Source: Mucilaginibacter aquariorum
Lineage (GTDB): Bacteria; Bacteroidota; Bacteroidia; Sphingobacteriales; Sphingobacteriaceae
DNA length: 64,000 nt
Reading direction: 5' to 3'
Assembly: GCF_024498135.1 (NCBI RefSeq)
Contig: NZ_JANHOH010000001.1
Coordinates: forward strand, 806,001 to 870,000
Within the stretch, counting starts at the first letter, position 1. Each line of letters opens with the position of its first letter. Of the stretch, positions 36,946 to 46,721 are shown one piece after another. The notes beneath the pieces were generated by a model. That model searched no databases and was not told the DNA's origin. It saw only the letters and a program-made list of their open reading frames with translations. The position numbers were made by a program, and so were the translations under genes.

Positions 36946-37929
36946 ATGAATACGGCACAGATACAATTTTTTAAATTTTTGCCTGTTAGCTTGTTTGGAG
37001 GTGTCATGGGGTTAAGCGGCCTTTGTTTTTCGTGGAGGATCGCGGTAGACCTTTGGCTCATGAATCATTTTATACCTGACGTCATCGGTATTTTAGCTAT
37101 ACTGTCATTTGTGTCCCTATTCTCAGCTTACATTATCAAGGTCATGAAATATCCCGAAATCATCCTGGAGGAGCTTAAGCATCCGGTGTCGGTTTGCTTT
37201 TTCGCGACTTTCATCGTATGCCTCCTATTGATCCCCGGCGTGATTATGAACGAATTCCCTAAAATCGCTGCTATTATTTGGTGTTTCGGAGCAGTGCTTA
37301 TGTTTATTTTCGCATGGTACGTATTACGCAGATGGATCGATCATCAGCAGGAACCCCAGAATGCGGTTCCCGCCTGGGTACTGCCGATTGTTGGTACATT
37401 GGATATCCCGGTAGTTGGCCTTAAATTGCCGATAAATGGAATTCACCAGATCTCTGAAGTTGCCTTCGGTATCGGTATCATTTTTTCATTTCTTTTATTA
37501 GGGATTATTTTAGGCCGCTTATTCTTCCAAAGTCCATTGCCGGAAACCGTACAACCAACTTTATTGATTTTAACCGGCCCTCTTGCACTTGCTTTTATGG
37601 TTTACTATGGTTTGACCGGACGGGTTGACCTATTTGCTGTAGTGCTATTTTATTTCAACATATTTCTGTTGATCTTACTGGCGAGCAAAATTGCCCACAT
37701 TTCTGTTGCCTGTCCCTTTAGGGTAACCTGGTGGTCTGTAAGTTTTCCGATGAGCGCTGTAACGGTCACCTCTCTGATTTTTGCTCAACACCATCCTGAT
37801 TGGTTCCACCAATTGCTGGCCGTATCATTGTTGGCCGTGACAACAATGGTCATCGTATATATTTTCATTAAAACTATTCATCAAATCATCACCGGATCGT
37901 ATTACACTCCGGTAAATCCTATTAAATAA
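36946..37929 (+). CDS. SLAC1/TehA-family anion channel protein
   Basis: A 327-residue inner-membrane protein with about ten hydrophobic helices and the family opening FFKFLPVSLFGGVMGLSGL, followed by WVLPIVGTLDIPVVGLKLP and the later SFPMSAVT. SLAC1/TehA/Mae1 transporters pass small anions or dicarboxylates; TehA relatives give tellurite resistance. The substrate cannot be set. It stands after a terminator and is followed, with a 1-base TAATG overlap, by a possible 26-codon membrane peptide. Confidence 0.88.
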   Translation: MNTAQIQFFKFLPVSLFGGVMGLSGLCFSWRIAVDLWLMNHFIPDVIGILAILSFVSLFSAYIIKVMKYPEIILEELKHPVSVCFFATFIVCLLLIPGVIMNEFPKIAAIIWCFGAVLMFIFAWYVLRRWIDHQQEPQNAVPAWVLPIVGTLDIPVVGLKLPINGIHQISEVAFGIGIIFSFLLLGIILGRLFFQSPLPETVQPTLLILTGPLALAFMVYYGLTGRVDLFAVVLFYFNIFLLILLASKIAHISVACPFRVTWWSVSFPMSAVTVTSLIFAQHHPDWFHQLLAVSLLAVTTMVIVYIFIKTIHQIITGSYYTPVNPIK

Positions 37930-38009
37930 TGGTTTGTTCATTTAAAACAGCGATCACATTTTTAGCAGTTATCCTACTGTTGCGCCTTCTGATTGTCGTG
38001 TTATTATAA
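37929..38009 (+). CDS. Possible 26-residue membrane microprotein
   Basis: The ATG overlaps the TAA stop of the SLAC1-type gene (TAATG), a layout typical of translational coupling. The peptide is MVCSFKTAITFLAVILLLRL followed by six hydrophobic residues, one predicted membrane helix. No homologue is recognised and chance is possible at this length. Confidence 0.3.
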   Translation: MVCSFKTAITFLAVILLLRLLIVVLL

Positions 38010-38349
38010 AAAAATCGTGGCTATATAAGGAATGTTATAAAATCATTGTCACAGCCCTGAAATGTTGTGGAATGAAATACAAACGCATTTTATAAACCAA
38101 TGGCATGCATTATCTTTCTAAGTACCCGGCCCTGAACTATGCTATCAATACCTATCATTAGTAGGATCGAGGCTTCTTGACGGATAGAAACGGTATCGAA
38201 GAGTATTGAAAATTATTATTAGCAATATATAAGTCACAGCTTGTCTACAGCCCGTTGAGATCTGCCGCCCAATATATATATCAACTTAATTAATCGAATA
38301 TTTTGTTGCCCAGACGGTAAAGACTATAGTCGGCAAAGAAATACCAATG
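38010..38349. other. Intergenic region without a recognised gene
   Basis: About 340 bp between the SLAC1-type gene and the end of the split reductase gene. A TGGCAT element at 38101 and ATAT-rich sites near 38227 and 38265 are present but do not meet the spacing of the shared promoters. No other element was found. Confidence 0.45.
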
Positions 38350-40014
38350 CTATTTCACTTCATTTAAATATCGGTGAACAAAACTGATTGCCATTGACCC
38401 CTCGCCTACTGCTGAGGCCACGCGGCACATAGACCCCGAACGGACATCACCCGCAGCAAAAATTCCCGGACAGCTGGTTTCCAGTAAGAATGGATCACGA
38501 CGGAGCTTCCAGTTATTTTTAAATACGTCGTATGTCTTCAAAGACAATCCGGTTTCAATAAATCCTTTCCTGTCTTTTATGATATGGAGTGTTAACCACT
38601 CCGTAAACGGCTTGGCTCCAATAAAGATATATAAGGCATCTGCAGGCCGGGTAAACATCTGGCCGGTACCCATAGCTGTAAGTTTTAATTCCGTAAGCCT
38701 GTCGCTGCCTTTTGCTTCCACAATTTCAGTTTTACCCATAATATGAATGTTTGGGGTCTCCAAGAGCTGGTTGACCAGGTACGCAGACATCGTTGTGGCA
38801 AGGCTGTCTTTTCTTATGAGGACATACACGTTTTTTGCAAATTTAGAAAGATATATTGCGGATTGGCCGGCAGAATTGCCACCACCCACCAGGTAAACCT
38901 CCTTGTCTTTACAGGCAGTAGCTTCTGTCATTGCCGAACCGTAGTAAATACCCTTACCTGCGAATTTTGCAATGCCGCGCGTATCAAGTTCTCTGTAGGC
39001 GACGCCTGTGGTCAATATCACGCTGCGGGTTGAAATTAACTTGCCGTTGTCAAGCTTCATAATTTTATATCCGTCAAGTTCCTCTATCGATTCTACTGAT
39101 GCAGGAGAAAGGAATTCTATACCTAACCGTCTCGCCTGTGTCAGCGCGCGAGCGGTTAATTCTGCCCCGCTTATTCCTGCAGGAAAACCAAGGTAATTTT
39201 CGATTCTGCTGCTTGTACCGGCCTGCCCTCCCGGCGAATGCCGCTCGATCAACAAAGTTTTTAAACCTTCAGATGCCCCATAAACGCCTGCTGCGAGCCC
39301 TGCCGGGCCTGCCCCAATAATTACTACATCTTACACCTCGTTTTTTAATTCCGGTCTTAATCCGATCTTCGCTGCTACATCCTGAATACCTGGTTTGCTT
39401 AAAATAACGCCATCACTGAAAATTACGACGGGAAGATCTTTTACGGTCAAGCCATTTAAACTCAGCATCTCCTCCGCATGCTCCGTTGTATGAATATCTA
39501 CCCATTGATATGGCACCAGATTACCCGCGAGAAAATCCTTCAGTTCATGGCTCTGTTGAGAATACTGGTATCCTATTATTTTGATTCCGGTAAAAGTTGG
39601 CCGGTAAGTACTTTGCCAGTCATTCAATAGCCCGTCTAGTAGTGGATATAGCTTTTCTTCCGGAGGATCCCAAGGCTTCATCAGGTAATAATCTAATTGT
39701 ACAGTATTGATGGCTTTGATCGCAGCATCTTTATCAGCATATGCGGTTAGCAGTACTCTTTTAGCCATCGGAAAGAACTTACGGGCATAGCCAAGAAAAA
39801 CAACGCCTTCCATTTCCGGCATCTGCTGATCAGATAGTAATAATGCAATAGATTCGCCTTTGTTCCGCAGGTCAAGTAAGGTGTCTAATGCTTCCTGAAT
39901 AACGGTTGTACCCATGATACGATAATCCTCTCGATAGTGTTCCTTCAGGTCTTGTGTGATGACCCTTAACACGTGCGGATCGTCATCAATGCAAAAAATT
40001 ACAGGTAAGCTCAT
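38350..40014 (-). pseudogene. Fused response regulator/thioredoxin-reductase-like FAD protein, split by one in-frame stop
   Basis: Read leftward, codons 1-227 (40014-39334) give a receiver domain with acidic residues D10-D12 and phosphoacceptor D62 (LLLSDQQMPE), then a thioredoxin-like linker domain ending RPELKNEV. A TAA follows at 39331-39333, and the same frame continues with [20 protein letters not shown], the FAD-binding start of a thioredoxin-reductase-like module to 38350. The family is a known single protein of about 550 residues; here 227+326 residues fit exactly. The residue before DVVIIGAG is usually Y, so TAC or TAT to TAA is the simplest change. Restart inside the second half (TTG at 39255) would lose the GxGxxG. 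As in this class, no CxxC pair is seen in the reductase. Confidence 0.85.
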
Positions 40015-40045
40015 GAATTCGTATGTTTAATAGTTTAAAAAAGTC

Positions 40046-41458
40046 CTAACCATTTATTGGAATCCTTACTTTGAATAAAGTATTGCCGGGAACGGATTCA
40101 ACGTGTATACTGCCGCCATGCAGCCGGATAATCCGCTTGACAACATCCAGGCCCAAACCGGAGCCATTTTTAATATCCTTAGTAGTGAAAAACGGTTCAA
40201 ATATGTCATTGACTATGTCTGGTGAAATCCCCTTTCCGTTATCAGAAAAACATATGATCACATGATCGGCTTCCTGATAGCTGCTGATCTTAAGATTACC
40301 TGGCCTGATATCGGCTAAGGCATCAATCGAATTATCGATCAGGTTGGTCCACACCTGATTAAGTTCACCAGGCATTGCATTCACCGGTGGTAATCCGGGT
40401 TCAAATTCTTCACTTACTGAAATCTGGTTTTGAACAATTTTATGACGAAGCATGGTCAGCGTATTCCGGATGCCTTCTCGGATATCCGTGTATTGCTTAT
40501 CCTGGCTTTGATCCATGTGGGTATAGATCTTAACTGATCCTACCAATTCAACGATTCTTTGTGATGCATATACAATATCAGAAAGCTTACTTTCCGTTAA
40601 TAAGTGATTCATAGCCCAATGGAGAATTTTTTCCACGCTTACTTCCGGCAAATCGATTGTTAACCCGGCAAGGTCATTTCCGGAAATTCTAAAATCAGCC
40701 AATGTTTCGGCAAGAGGCCCGGCAGATCTGATGTGTCGTGCAGATAACCATGTAATTAATTCATCTTCCAGCAATGTATGCGCTTTCAGGCTTATTGGTA
40801 AATTTAACCGCTCGCTCATTAGCTTATTCATAAATTCACTTACCTTATCTATTACTTCCGGGTCAATATTTAGGTTCATTATATCCCGAAAGTCGTCGCG
40901 GGCTGCGGTTAAATATTTGCCCATAGTACGGGCATTACGTAACATTGCCGCTGCAGGATTATTTAATTCATGGGCCAATCCCGCAGATAATTTCCCCAAT
41001 GCCATCATTTTTTCATCCTGTTGCTGCCTGGTCGTAAATTCCCGGACACGGCTCGTCATTACGTGAACCATTGCCTCAGTCAGTTCAAGGTGGGTACAGA
41101 TCATTTCATTAATCTTTTCTATAGGAAAAGAAAGTAAAAGCGTATTTTCCATGGCCCGGCCATAGCCGAAATTAATTTTACCGCGGGAAAAAGGCAGGTA
41201 GCCATTTATAGCACCCGGGCCCGCAAGTGCAAATTCTCTCGCTTCGCTATTTTGCAGGACGTACATACTAACTTTCCCGGAATAAACTATATAGGTTGCA
41301 TCAACCGGTGTGTTTGGTTTGAATAGCAATGCGTCCGCTTCCAGCGCACGAATCTGACTATTTTCTATAAACCACTCCAGCTGCTCAACCGGCACAGCTT
41401 TTAATGCGTCGATAGTTTGTAACCAATTAGCATTTATACCTTTCATAATTTGTTGCAT
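40046..41458 (-). CDS. Cyclic-nucleotide-binding-domain sensor histidine kinase
   Basis: A 470-residue soluble protein. Residues about 15-140 form a cNMP-binding-like beta-roll (EADALLFKPNTPVDATYIVYSG). The kinase follows: H-box MALGKLSAGLAHELNNPAAA, N-box QVWTNLIDNSIDAL, G1 FSDNGKGISPD and G2 GSGLGLDVVKRI. This domain combination is regularly found next to fused response-regulator/thioredoxin-reductase genes, and here the gap is 31 bp, so it is the expected partner of the split gene downstream. The signal is unknown. No shared -24/-12 promoter was found in front. Confidence 0.9.
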   Translation of the reverse strand: MQQIMKGINANWLQTIDALKAVPVEQLEWFIENSQIRALEADALLFKPNTPVDATYIVYSGKVSMYVLQNSEAREFALAGPGAINGYLPFSRGKINFGYGRAMENTLLLSFPIEKINEMICTHLELTEAMVHVMTSRVREFTTRQQQDEKMMALGKLSAGLAHELNNPAAAMLRNARTMGKYLTAARDDFRDIMNLNIDPEVIDKVSEFMNKLMSERLNLPISLKAHTLLEDELITWLSARHIRSAGPLAETLADFRISGNDLAGLTIDLPEVSVEKILHWAMNHLLTESKLSDIVYASQRIVELVGSVKIYTHMDQSQDKQYTDIREGIRNTLTMLRHKIVQNQISVSEEFEPGLPPVNAMPGELNQVWTNLIDNSIDALADIRPGNLKISSYQEADHVIICFSDNGKGISPDIVNDIFEPFFTTKDIKNGSGLGLDVVKRIIRLHGGSIHVESVPGNTLFKVRIPING

Positions 41459-41546
41459 TTCGAATTAAATCATGGAAAAAGATCAGAATTGAACGCTGGA
41501 ATATCCGCCCTATCCATCTTGACAAAAACATAAATGCTTCCATCAA

Positions 41547-42227
41547 TCAAAAATCATGAACTGAACCGATCTCCAATAACCTTAGTTCAACATCATTCAA
41601 TCGGAAAGCTTTAATTGCAGATTCATGGTCGATTTTTATAAATGGAAAGGTGTCATAATGAACCCCAATCACTGTGTTCACTTTAATTATTCCTGCGACC
41701 TCGGCAGCATCGTCATATCCCATGGTCACATCATCGCCGATAGGCAATACTGCAAAATCAAGCTTGGCATATTTGGGGATTAGCTGCATATCCAGCGTTA
41801 AAGCTGTATCGCCGCTATAATAGAAGTTTTTATCGGGTGTTATAAAAATAAATCCGCCGGCCACACCACCATATTCTCCGGTAACAAAACTGCTGGAATG
41901 TACGGCAGTTACACATCGTACTGTTCCAAATTCAAATTTCCATTGACCGCCCGGATTTAAAGGCTGGATATTTTTAAGCCCGCTTTTATCGCACCAGCCA
42001 ACTATTTCAATGTTGGCAACAACCATGGCCTGAGTGCGTTGGGCAATAGTTATAAGATCATCTACGTGGTCATAATGAGCGTGCGAAATAAATATATAAT
42101 CCGCTGGAATTTCGTTGATGTTGATATGTTTTGCCAGTGGATTTCCGCTGATGAAAGGATCAAACAAGATGTTTTTGCCAAGAATTTCAACTGAGAAACA
42201 TGCATGGCCGTAATAAGTGAATTTCAT
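41547..42227 (-). CDS. UPF0173-type metal-dependent hydrolase
   Basis: A 226-residue MBL-fold protein of the UPF0173 (YtkL) group: MKFTYYGHACFSVEILGK at the N-terminus, the metal motif ISHAHYDHVDD, and YYSGDTAL plus GVHYDTFPFI near the C-terminus. Cytosolic; no signal peptide. Substrate unknown, although members act as esterase-like or phosphodiesterase-like hydrolases. It lies 95 bp after the DoxX gene. Confidence 0.9.
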   Translation of the reverse strand: MKFTYYGHACFSVEILGKNILFDPFISGNPLAKHININEIPADYIFISHAHYDHVDDLITIAQRTQAMVVANIEIVGWCDKSGLKNIQPLNPGGQWKFEFGTVRCVTAVHSSSFVTGEYGGVAGGFIFITPDKNFYYSGDTALTLDMQLIPKYAKLDFAVLPIGDDVTMGYDDAAEVAGIIKVNTVIGVHYDTFPFIKIDHESAIKAFRLNDVELRLLEIGSVHDF

Positions 42228-42322
42228 ATTTAAAGTATTAAAAAACGTAAATGGATCAGGGGTAATTAATTTTTATTTAAAGCAGCCTATCGTAAAACTT
42301 GTCTGAGACGGCACAACTCCAT

Positions 42323-42781
42323 TTAAGGGTTATACTTGTCACTAAACTTCATGCTATCTGTAAACCTGTCGAGTGATAATGGTCCGGAGCCAATAATGAC
42401 AAATTGAAATAACAAGGCGATTTGCAGCGCAACAATTGAAATTTCTGCATTCATAAAAGGAGCCAGTATATTGACAAAAAATATTGATGCGACCGTAACC
42501 GGCATTCCGATCAAAGCAGCAGCCCTTGTTTGTAAACCTAAAAGTATAAGGGCTCCACCGATGAAATAAGAATATATAGCGCAATTTAAGATCAGCGCTA
42601 TCGCTGAAGCGCTTACCTCCATACGGGTTTCTGTTATCAAAAGATCTTTGATATAAGGAAATTTCTCCAACATAATCCAGGCTTTACTGATCAGTGCAGC
42701 GCCGAGCAGAACACGGATCAGGTCAAGGATCTTAGGATGGTGTACATCACCCCAATTTTCCACTTTATTAATGATGTTCAT
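42323..42781 (-). CDS. DoxX-family membrane protein
   Basis: A 152-residue protein with four hydrophobic helices (about 20-36, 58-82, 86-108, 115-135) in the DoxX arrangement: LDLIRVLLGAALISKAWIM, then IGGALILLGLQTRAAALIGM. Some DoxX proteins form membrane complexes in thiol or oxidative-stress systems; others are unassigned. It starts 18 bp after the multicopper oxidase gene and is likely in its operon. Confidence 0.85.
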   Translation of the reverse strand: MNIINKVENWGDVHHPKILDLIRVLLGAALISKAWIMLEKFPYIKDLLITETRMEVSASAIALILNCAIYSYFIGGALILLGLQTRAAALIGMPVTVASIFFVNILAPFMNAEISIVALQIALLFQFVIIGSGPLSLDRFTDSMKFSDKYNP

Positions 42782-42799
42782 GACAATTGTTTTAAGGTG

Positions 42800-45100
42800 C
42801 TAATACGTTAATGTAATACCGCCCCCGGTGCCCATATCACTGTCGTGATGTCCCGAAATTGAAAAATATTTGGTAACCACATATCTAAGACCGGCAGAAT
42901 ATTCCTTATCTGAATTTCCCATAACATTCATTCGTAGCCTTGAAGTAAGTGGAATATCTTCGCGGCTTAGCTGTAGCCTTAACTTGGCATTACCGTCTAT
43001 TCTTGCATCCGCCTGAAAAAGTAAAGGCAAAGTGTAAACAAGGCCGGCTATAATGGTTTTTCGGTTATTTTTATTGCTTGATTGCCCAAACAGATTATTA
43101 CCGATATCCTCTTCACCGGTTTTTCTATGATAATCAAACCCAAGGTAACTGTAGAACCATTGCATGCGGTCGATATATCTACCGATTGTAGTCTCGCTTT
43201 CATAACCTTTTGAACTGCTGGTTCCCAGGTGCCAGGTACTTTGAAGTACCCAACGTGCGTTTACCAACCCAACCCTTCCGTCACTGCCATTACTTTCCAG
43301 TTCTACCCTTGCAGTAGCTGCAAATTGTCTGTCATCAGCGTAAACTTTGCGCAGCGCTTTGGATGTGTCACCCAATTCCTGATTTAAAGGTGAATTTACA
43401 TAGCTGAAGATCCTGCCCATTCCGCTCATGTTATGGTAAAGTATATGGCAATGGAAAAGCCAGTCACCACTTTCAGATGCAGCAAATTCAATGGTATCTA
43501 CTTCCATAGGCATAATATCAAGAGTGTTTTTTAACGGTGCATTTTCACCTTTACCGTTGAGTAATCTGAAAAAATGCCCGTGCAGGTGCATGGGGTGGCG
43601 CATCATTGACCTGTTTTTTAATATCAACCTGATATTTTCACCTTTTTTAATTAATATTTTATCAGATTCAGATAACGTTTTATTATTGATCGTCCATAAA
43701 TACCTTACCATATTCCCGGTTAACTCGAATTCAAAAGTTCTTTTTGGCCCGGGTGGCAATGATGTTTTTGCTGTAGCGCGAAGCATATTGTAATTGAGTG
43801 TAACAGGCCCCTCCGCCATTTTCATGCTTTGGTTACCATTCATAACCATAGGATCCATGTCCATATGGCCTGTAGAGCGTTTATGATCAGCCATAGATGT
43901 TGCGGTCGTTTTTTGCGTATTAGCCTCTGGATACATTACCCGGTTCATATCCATCCGCTGGTTACTCATCTTCATTTTAGAGTTACCCTTTGTCCTGCCG
44001 TCCATTCCCATCATGTTATTCATCATAACCATTCCCTTGAAATAATTCAATTTTTCGAGATGAACTGCATTTACGAGTGTTCCTGTCCCCAGAAAGAGGG
44101 AAGTTGAACTGGTCCGGTCTTCAGGTGTTGTCCTAAATTCAAAAGAACCTTTCGCCGGTACAGTGATTATTACATCATATGTTTCCGCTACTGCTATGAT
44201 CATCCGGTCAACAGCTACAGGTTCAACATCCTGCCCGTCATTTGCAACGACTGTCATTTTACCACCTGCATAATTTAACCAGTAATAGGTTGATGAACTA
44301 CCGTTAATAATTCGTAACCTAACCTTTTCGCCGGGTTGCAAATCCGGAAAGTATTGTTTCACCGTGCCATTGCTAAAAAAGCGGTCATAGTAAACATCAC
44401 TGACGTCCATAGCCTGCATCCTCTTCCACTCGTTTTTAAACTTGGTTCCAAAGTGTCCTGTCTTTATAGCGGCCAGATAATCCTGTACACTACCTTTTTT
44501 AATTGCATACCAATCCGTCTGACTTCGCAGGGACCGGTAAACCTGGTTTGGGTTTTCATTTGTCCAGTCACTGATTACCAGATTAATTTCCCGCAAGCTA
44601 TCAGGTGAAGGTTTATGTATAATAAATGCGCCATATAGGCCATTTTGTTGCTGGGTAGTAGTGTGTGCATGATAAAAATACGTTCCATTTTGCTTTAGCC
44701 TGAATTTATAAAGGTGCGTTGCACCTGATTCAATTCTTGCAGTTGTCAGATCTGAAACGCCATCATATCTGTTAGGTAACAACAGCCCATGCCAATGTAC
44801 AGATGTTTCTGACCGCATGTCATTGTGTACATAAATCAGTGCTGAATCTCCCTCGGTGAAATCAAGGGCCGGCGCAGGTAAGGTGCCATTGATAACCATT
44901 GCTTTTCTTTTCACACCGGTAAAATTGACGACCGTGTCCGTCATATAAAGATGATAGGTAACTTTATGGCCAACCGTGCTGCGAAATGGTAACCTGCTGT
45001 GAATTCTATCTATGGAAGGATTGTTACCCGAATTTTCACTTTGCCCAAAAACCCATAATGAACTGGTAAAAAAAACTAATAGCATCAGAGCAGGCTTCAT
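42800..45100 (-). CDS. Multicopper oxidase fused to a CopB-like outer-membrane barrel
   Basis: A 766-residue exported protein (signal 1-19, ending VFGQ). Residues about 30-560 are a CopA-type multicopper oxidase with copper motifs HWHGLLLPN, YHAHTTTQ, HPMHLHGHFF and HCHILYHNMSGMGR, and a Met/His-rich insert (about 355-430, for example MMNNMMGMDG). The last 190 residues match CopB-like copper-resistance barrels (ARWVLQSTWHLGTSSSKGYE and the end GTGGGITLTY). CopA and CopB are normally separate proteins; the fusion is known in Bacteroidota. The likely role is Cu(I) oxidation at the envelope. The gene lies behind the promoter at 45200-45311. Confidence 0.9.
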   Translation of the reverse strand: MKPALMLLVFFTSSLWVFGQSENSGNNPSIDRIHSRLPFRSTVGHKVTYHLYMTDTVVNFTGVKRKAMVINGTLPAPALDFTEGDSALIYVHNDMRSETSVHWHGLLLPNRYDGVSDLTTARIESGATHLYKFRLKQNGTYFYHAHTTTQQQNGLYGAFIIHKPSPDSLREINLVISDWTNENPNQVYRSLRSQTDWYAIKKGSVQDYLAAIKTGHFGTKFKNEWKRMQAMDVSDVYYDRFFSNGTVKQYFPDLQPGEKVRLRIINGSSSTYYWLNYAGGKMTVVANDGQDVEPVAVDRMIIAVAETYDVIITVPAKGSFEFRTTPEDRTSSTSLFLGTGTLVNAVHLEKLNYFKGMVMMNNMMGMDGRTKGNSKMKMSNQRMDMNRVMYPEANTQKTTATSMADHKRSTGHMDMDPMVMNGNQSMKMAEGPVTLNYNMLRATAKTSLPPGPKRTFEFELTGNMVRYLWTINNKTLSESDKILIKKGENIRLILKNRSMMRHPMHLHGHFFRLLNGKGENAPLKNTLDIMPMEVDTIEFAASESGDWLFHCHILYHNMSGMGRIFSYVNSPLNQELGDTSKALRKVYADDRQFAATARVELESNGSDGRVGLVNARWVLQSTWHLGTSSSKGYESETTIGRYIDRMQWFYSYLGFDYHRKTGEEDIGNNLFGQSSNKNNRKTIIAGLVYTLPLLFQADARIDGNAKLRLQLSREDIPLTSRLRMNVMGNSDKEYSAGLRYVVTKYFSISGHHDSDMGTGGGITLTY

Positions 45101-45199
45101 AATTTCATGATATGTAATGTGTAATGGCAGAATAGATCACAAAATTCCGGGGTGTTAAGGAGGATTCACGGATCTTAGATCATTTCCATTCGAGTAGAT

Positions 45200-45311
45200 A
45201 AGAAAATTAATGCCAGCTTGTAATTAATTTATAATCAAATAATTACAACATTCATATTAAAAGTAGCGCAGCGACATTTCAATAATTTAGGCCATAAAGT
45301 TGAAATAGCAA
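45200..45311 (-). promoter_or_regulatory. -24/-12 (sigma-54-like) promoter with two upstream dyads
   Basis: TGGCATTAATTTTCTT (45200-45215, minus strand) with a good -24 and weak -12. Proximal site TTGA-AATG-TCGC centred at 45276.5 and distal TTGC-TATT-TCAA centred at 45305.5, 63 and 92 bp from the -24 GG. Predicted leader to 45100 is about 90 bp. Confidence 0.55.
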
Positions 45312-45769
45312 TAATTACGCGATATTGATTACAATTAAAATCCTCAATATTCATAATCAGATAAGGAGAATGGGTTTAATAGAAGTATTTATTATGAACA
45401 TTTTCTGATACGTAAAAAAAAAATCAAAGTATCAACTCGTTCATCTAAGTCTTTGACTTATCTAACCATCCTCTATCGGGATAATTTGTTGTCGTAACAT
45501 GGAATTTGCGCTTTTCACCGGAAATCGCGAGCGAAGGAAATATATGTGATTATTGTTATTTCGTAAATGGATATAGAATAAGCGAAATGCGAATGGTATT
45601 CTCTTACGTTAAAAAACCACATTCACCTGTAAATCAAATTATTAGACTTTGGCATCTTAATGGTTTTATACACAAGGCCGAAGAATTTTTAAATACGAAT
45701 TATCCATGTCCTGGCAGAAATTATTCGATAATCAATAAGTGATCGGCCTTCAAATAATCATCATAACAT
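45312..45769. other. Intergenic region without a confident gene
   Basis: About 460 bp between the multicopper oxidase promoter and a rightward SDR gene. A GCGA-TATT-GATT site near 45324 resembles the regulon dyads but has no promoter at the right distance. A 78-codon frame at 45506-45742 has no recognisable family and is not called. Confidence 0.45.
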
Positions 45770-46687
45770 ATGGAATTAATTACAACTGGTTTTGGACGAA
45801 AATCAACAGCCTCTGAGGTTGTTAAAGGGATAAATCTTAAAGGGAAGCGGGTGATCATTACCGGAGGAGCTTCAGGAATCGGTATACCTACAGCGGTTGC
45901 CCTGGCGTCCGCAGGAGCTGATATAACGCTAGCTGTTAGAAATGAGGCAAGTGGTTTAACGGTGGCGAAAGACATAATTAGGGATTCTGGCAATCCCAAT
46001 GTGCATGTGGGATACCTGGATGTTAGTAAGCGCAAATCTATTGCTGATTTCCTGAAAACATGGGAAGGTCCGCTAGATATTTTAATCAATAATGCCGGGG
46101 TAATGGCTATACCGGATCTGCAATTTACCGAGGACGGCTGGGAAATGCAATTCGCAACTAATTATATGGGGCATTTTGAATTAGCGCTCGGCCTTCATAG
46201 TTCCCTGACCTCAGCTGGCAATGCACGTATTGTTGCCGTTAGCTCCAGTGGTCACTTATTATCACCTGTCATATTTGATGATCTTCATTTTGATTTTCGA
46301 TTCTATGATCCCTTGTATGCTTATGGACAATCCAAATCAGCAGTTGCCCTTTTTGCTGTTGCAGCTCACAAACGTTGGGCTAAAGATGGCATTACTGTCA
46401 ATGCATTAAATCCGGGTGCTATTGCGACAAATCTGCAAAGACATACTGGCGGCCTTAAAACACCAGCAGAACTCCAAAAAACACCTGAACAAGGGGCAGC
46501 AACTTCGGTGTTACTTGCAACATCCCCGATACTGGAAGGTAATGGTGGCCACTATTTTGAAAATTGCAACGAAGCCGAAATCGTTGAAAAGCGTCCGTCT
46601 GACTATCATGGCGTTGCACGCTATGCAATCGATCCCGATTATGCAGACCGCTTATGGGACGTTTCTATTAAGCTACTTGGAAGATAG
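45770..46687 (+). CDS. SDR-family oxidoreductase (retinol-dehydrogenase-like)
   Basis: A 305-residue extended-length short-chain dehydrogenase: cofactor motif TGGASGIG at about 31-38, NNAGV, NYMGHFELALGL, catalytic serine in VAVSSSGH and YGQSKSA for Tyr/Lys. The NYMGHF signature places it near WWOX/retinol-dehydrogenase-like SDRs, which act on diverse carbonyls. It is followed 34 bp later by a second SDR gene and read in the same direction, so the two are probably co-transcribed. Confidence 0.9.
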   Translation: MELITTGFGRKSTASEVVKGINLKGKRVIITGGASGIGIPTAVALASAGADITLAVRNEASGLTVAKDIIRDSGNPNVHVGYLDVSKRKSIADFLKTWEGPLDILINNAGVMAIPDLQFTEDGWEMQFATNYMGHFELALGLHSSLTSAGNARIVAVSSSGHLLSPVIFDDLHFDFRFYDPLYAYGQSKSAVALFAVAAHKRWAKDGITVNALNPGAIATNLQRHTGGLKTPAELQKTPEQGAATSVLLATSPILEGNGGHYFENCNEAEIVEKRPSDYHGVARYAIDPDYADRLWDVSIKLLGR

Positions 46688-46721
46688 CGAACGCATATTG
46701 CACATAATAATTAACCCAATA

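Noticed and set aside
38035..38116. TGGCATGCAT element with nearby ATAT-rich sites
   Set aside because: The upstream sites do not align at 63/92 bp, the -12 half is poor and no gene follows.
45287..45294. TGGCCT on the minus strand as the multicopper oxidase promoter
   Set aside because: The spacing to its -12-like part is one base too long and the dyads do not fit; the element at 45200-45215 fits the 63/92 rule.
45506..45742. 78-codon frame before the SDR gene
   Set aside because: No family, no promoter or ribosome site, AT-rich chance frame likely.
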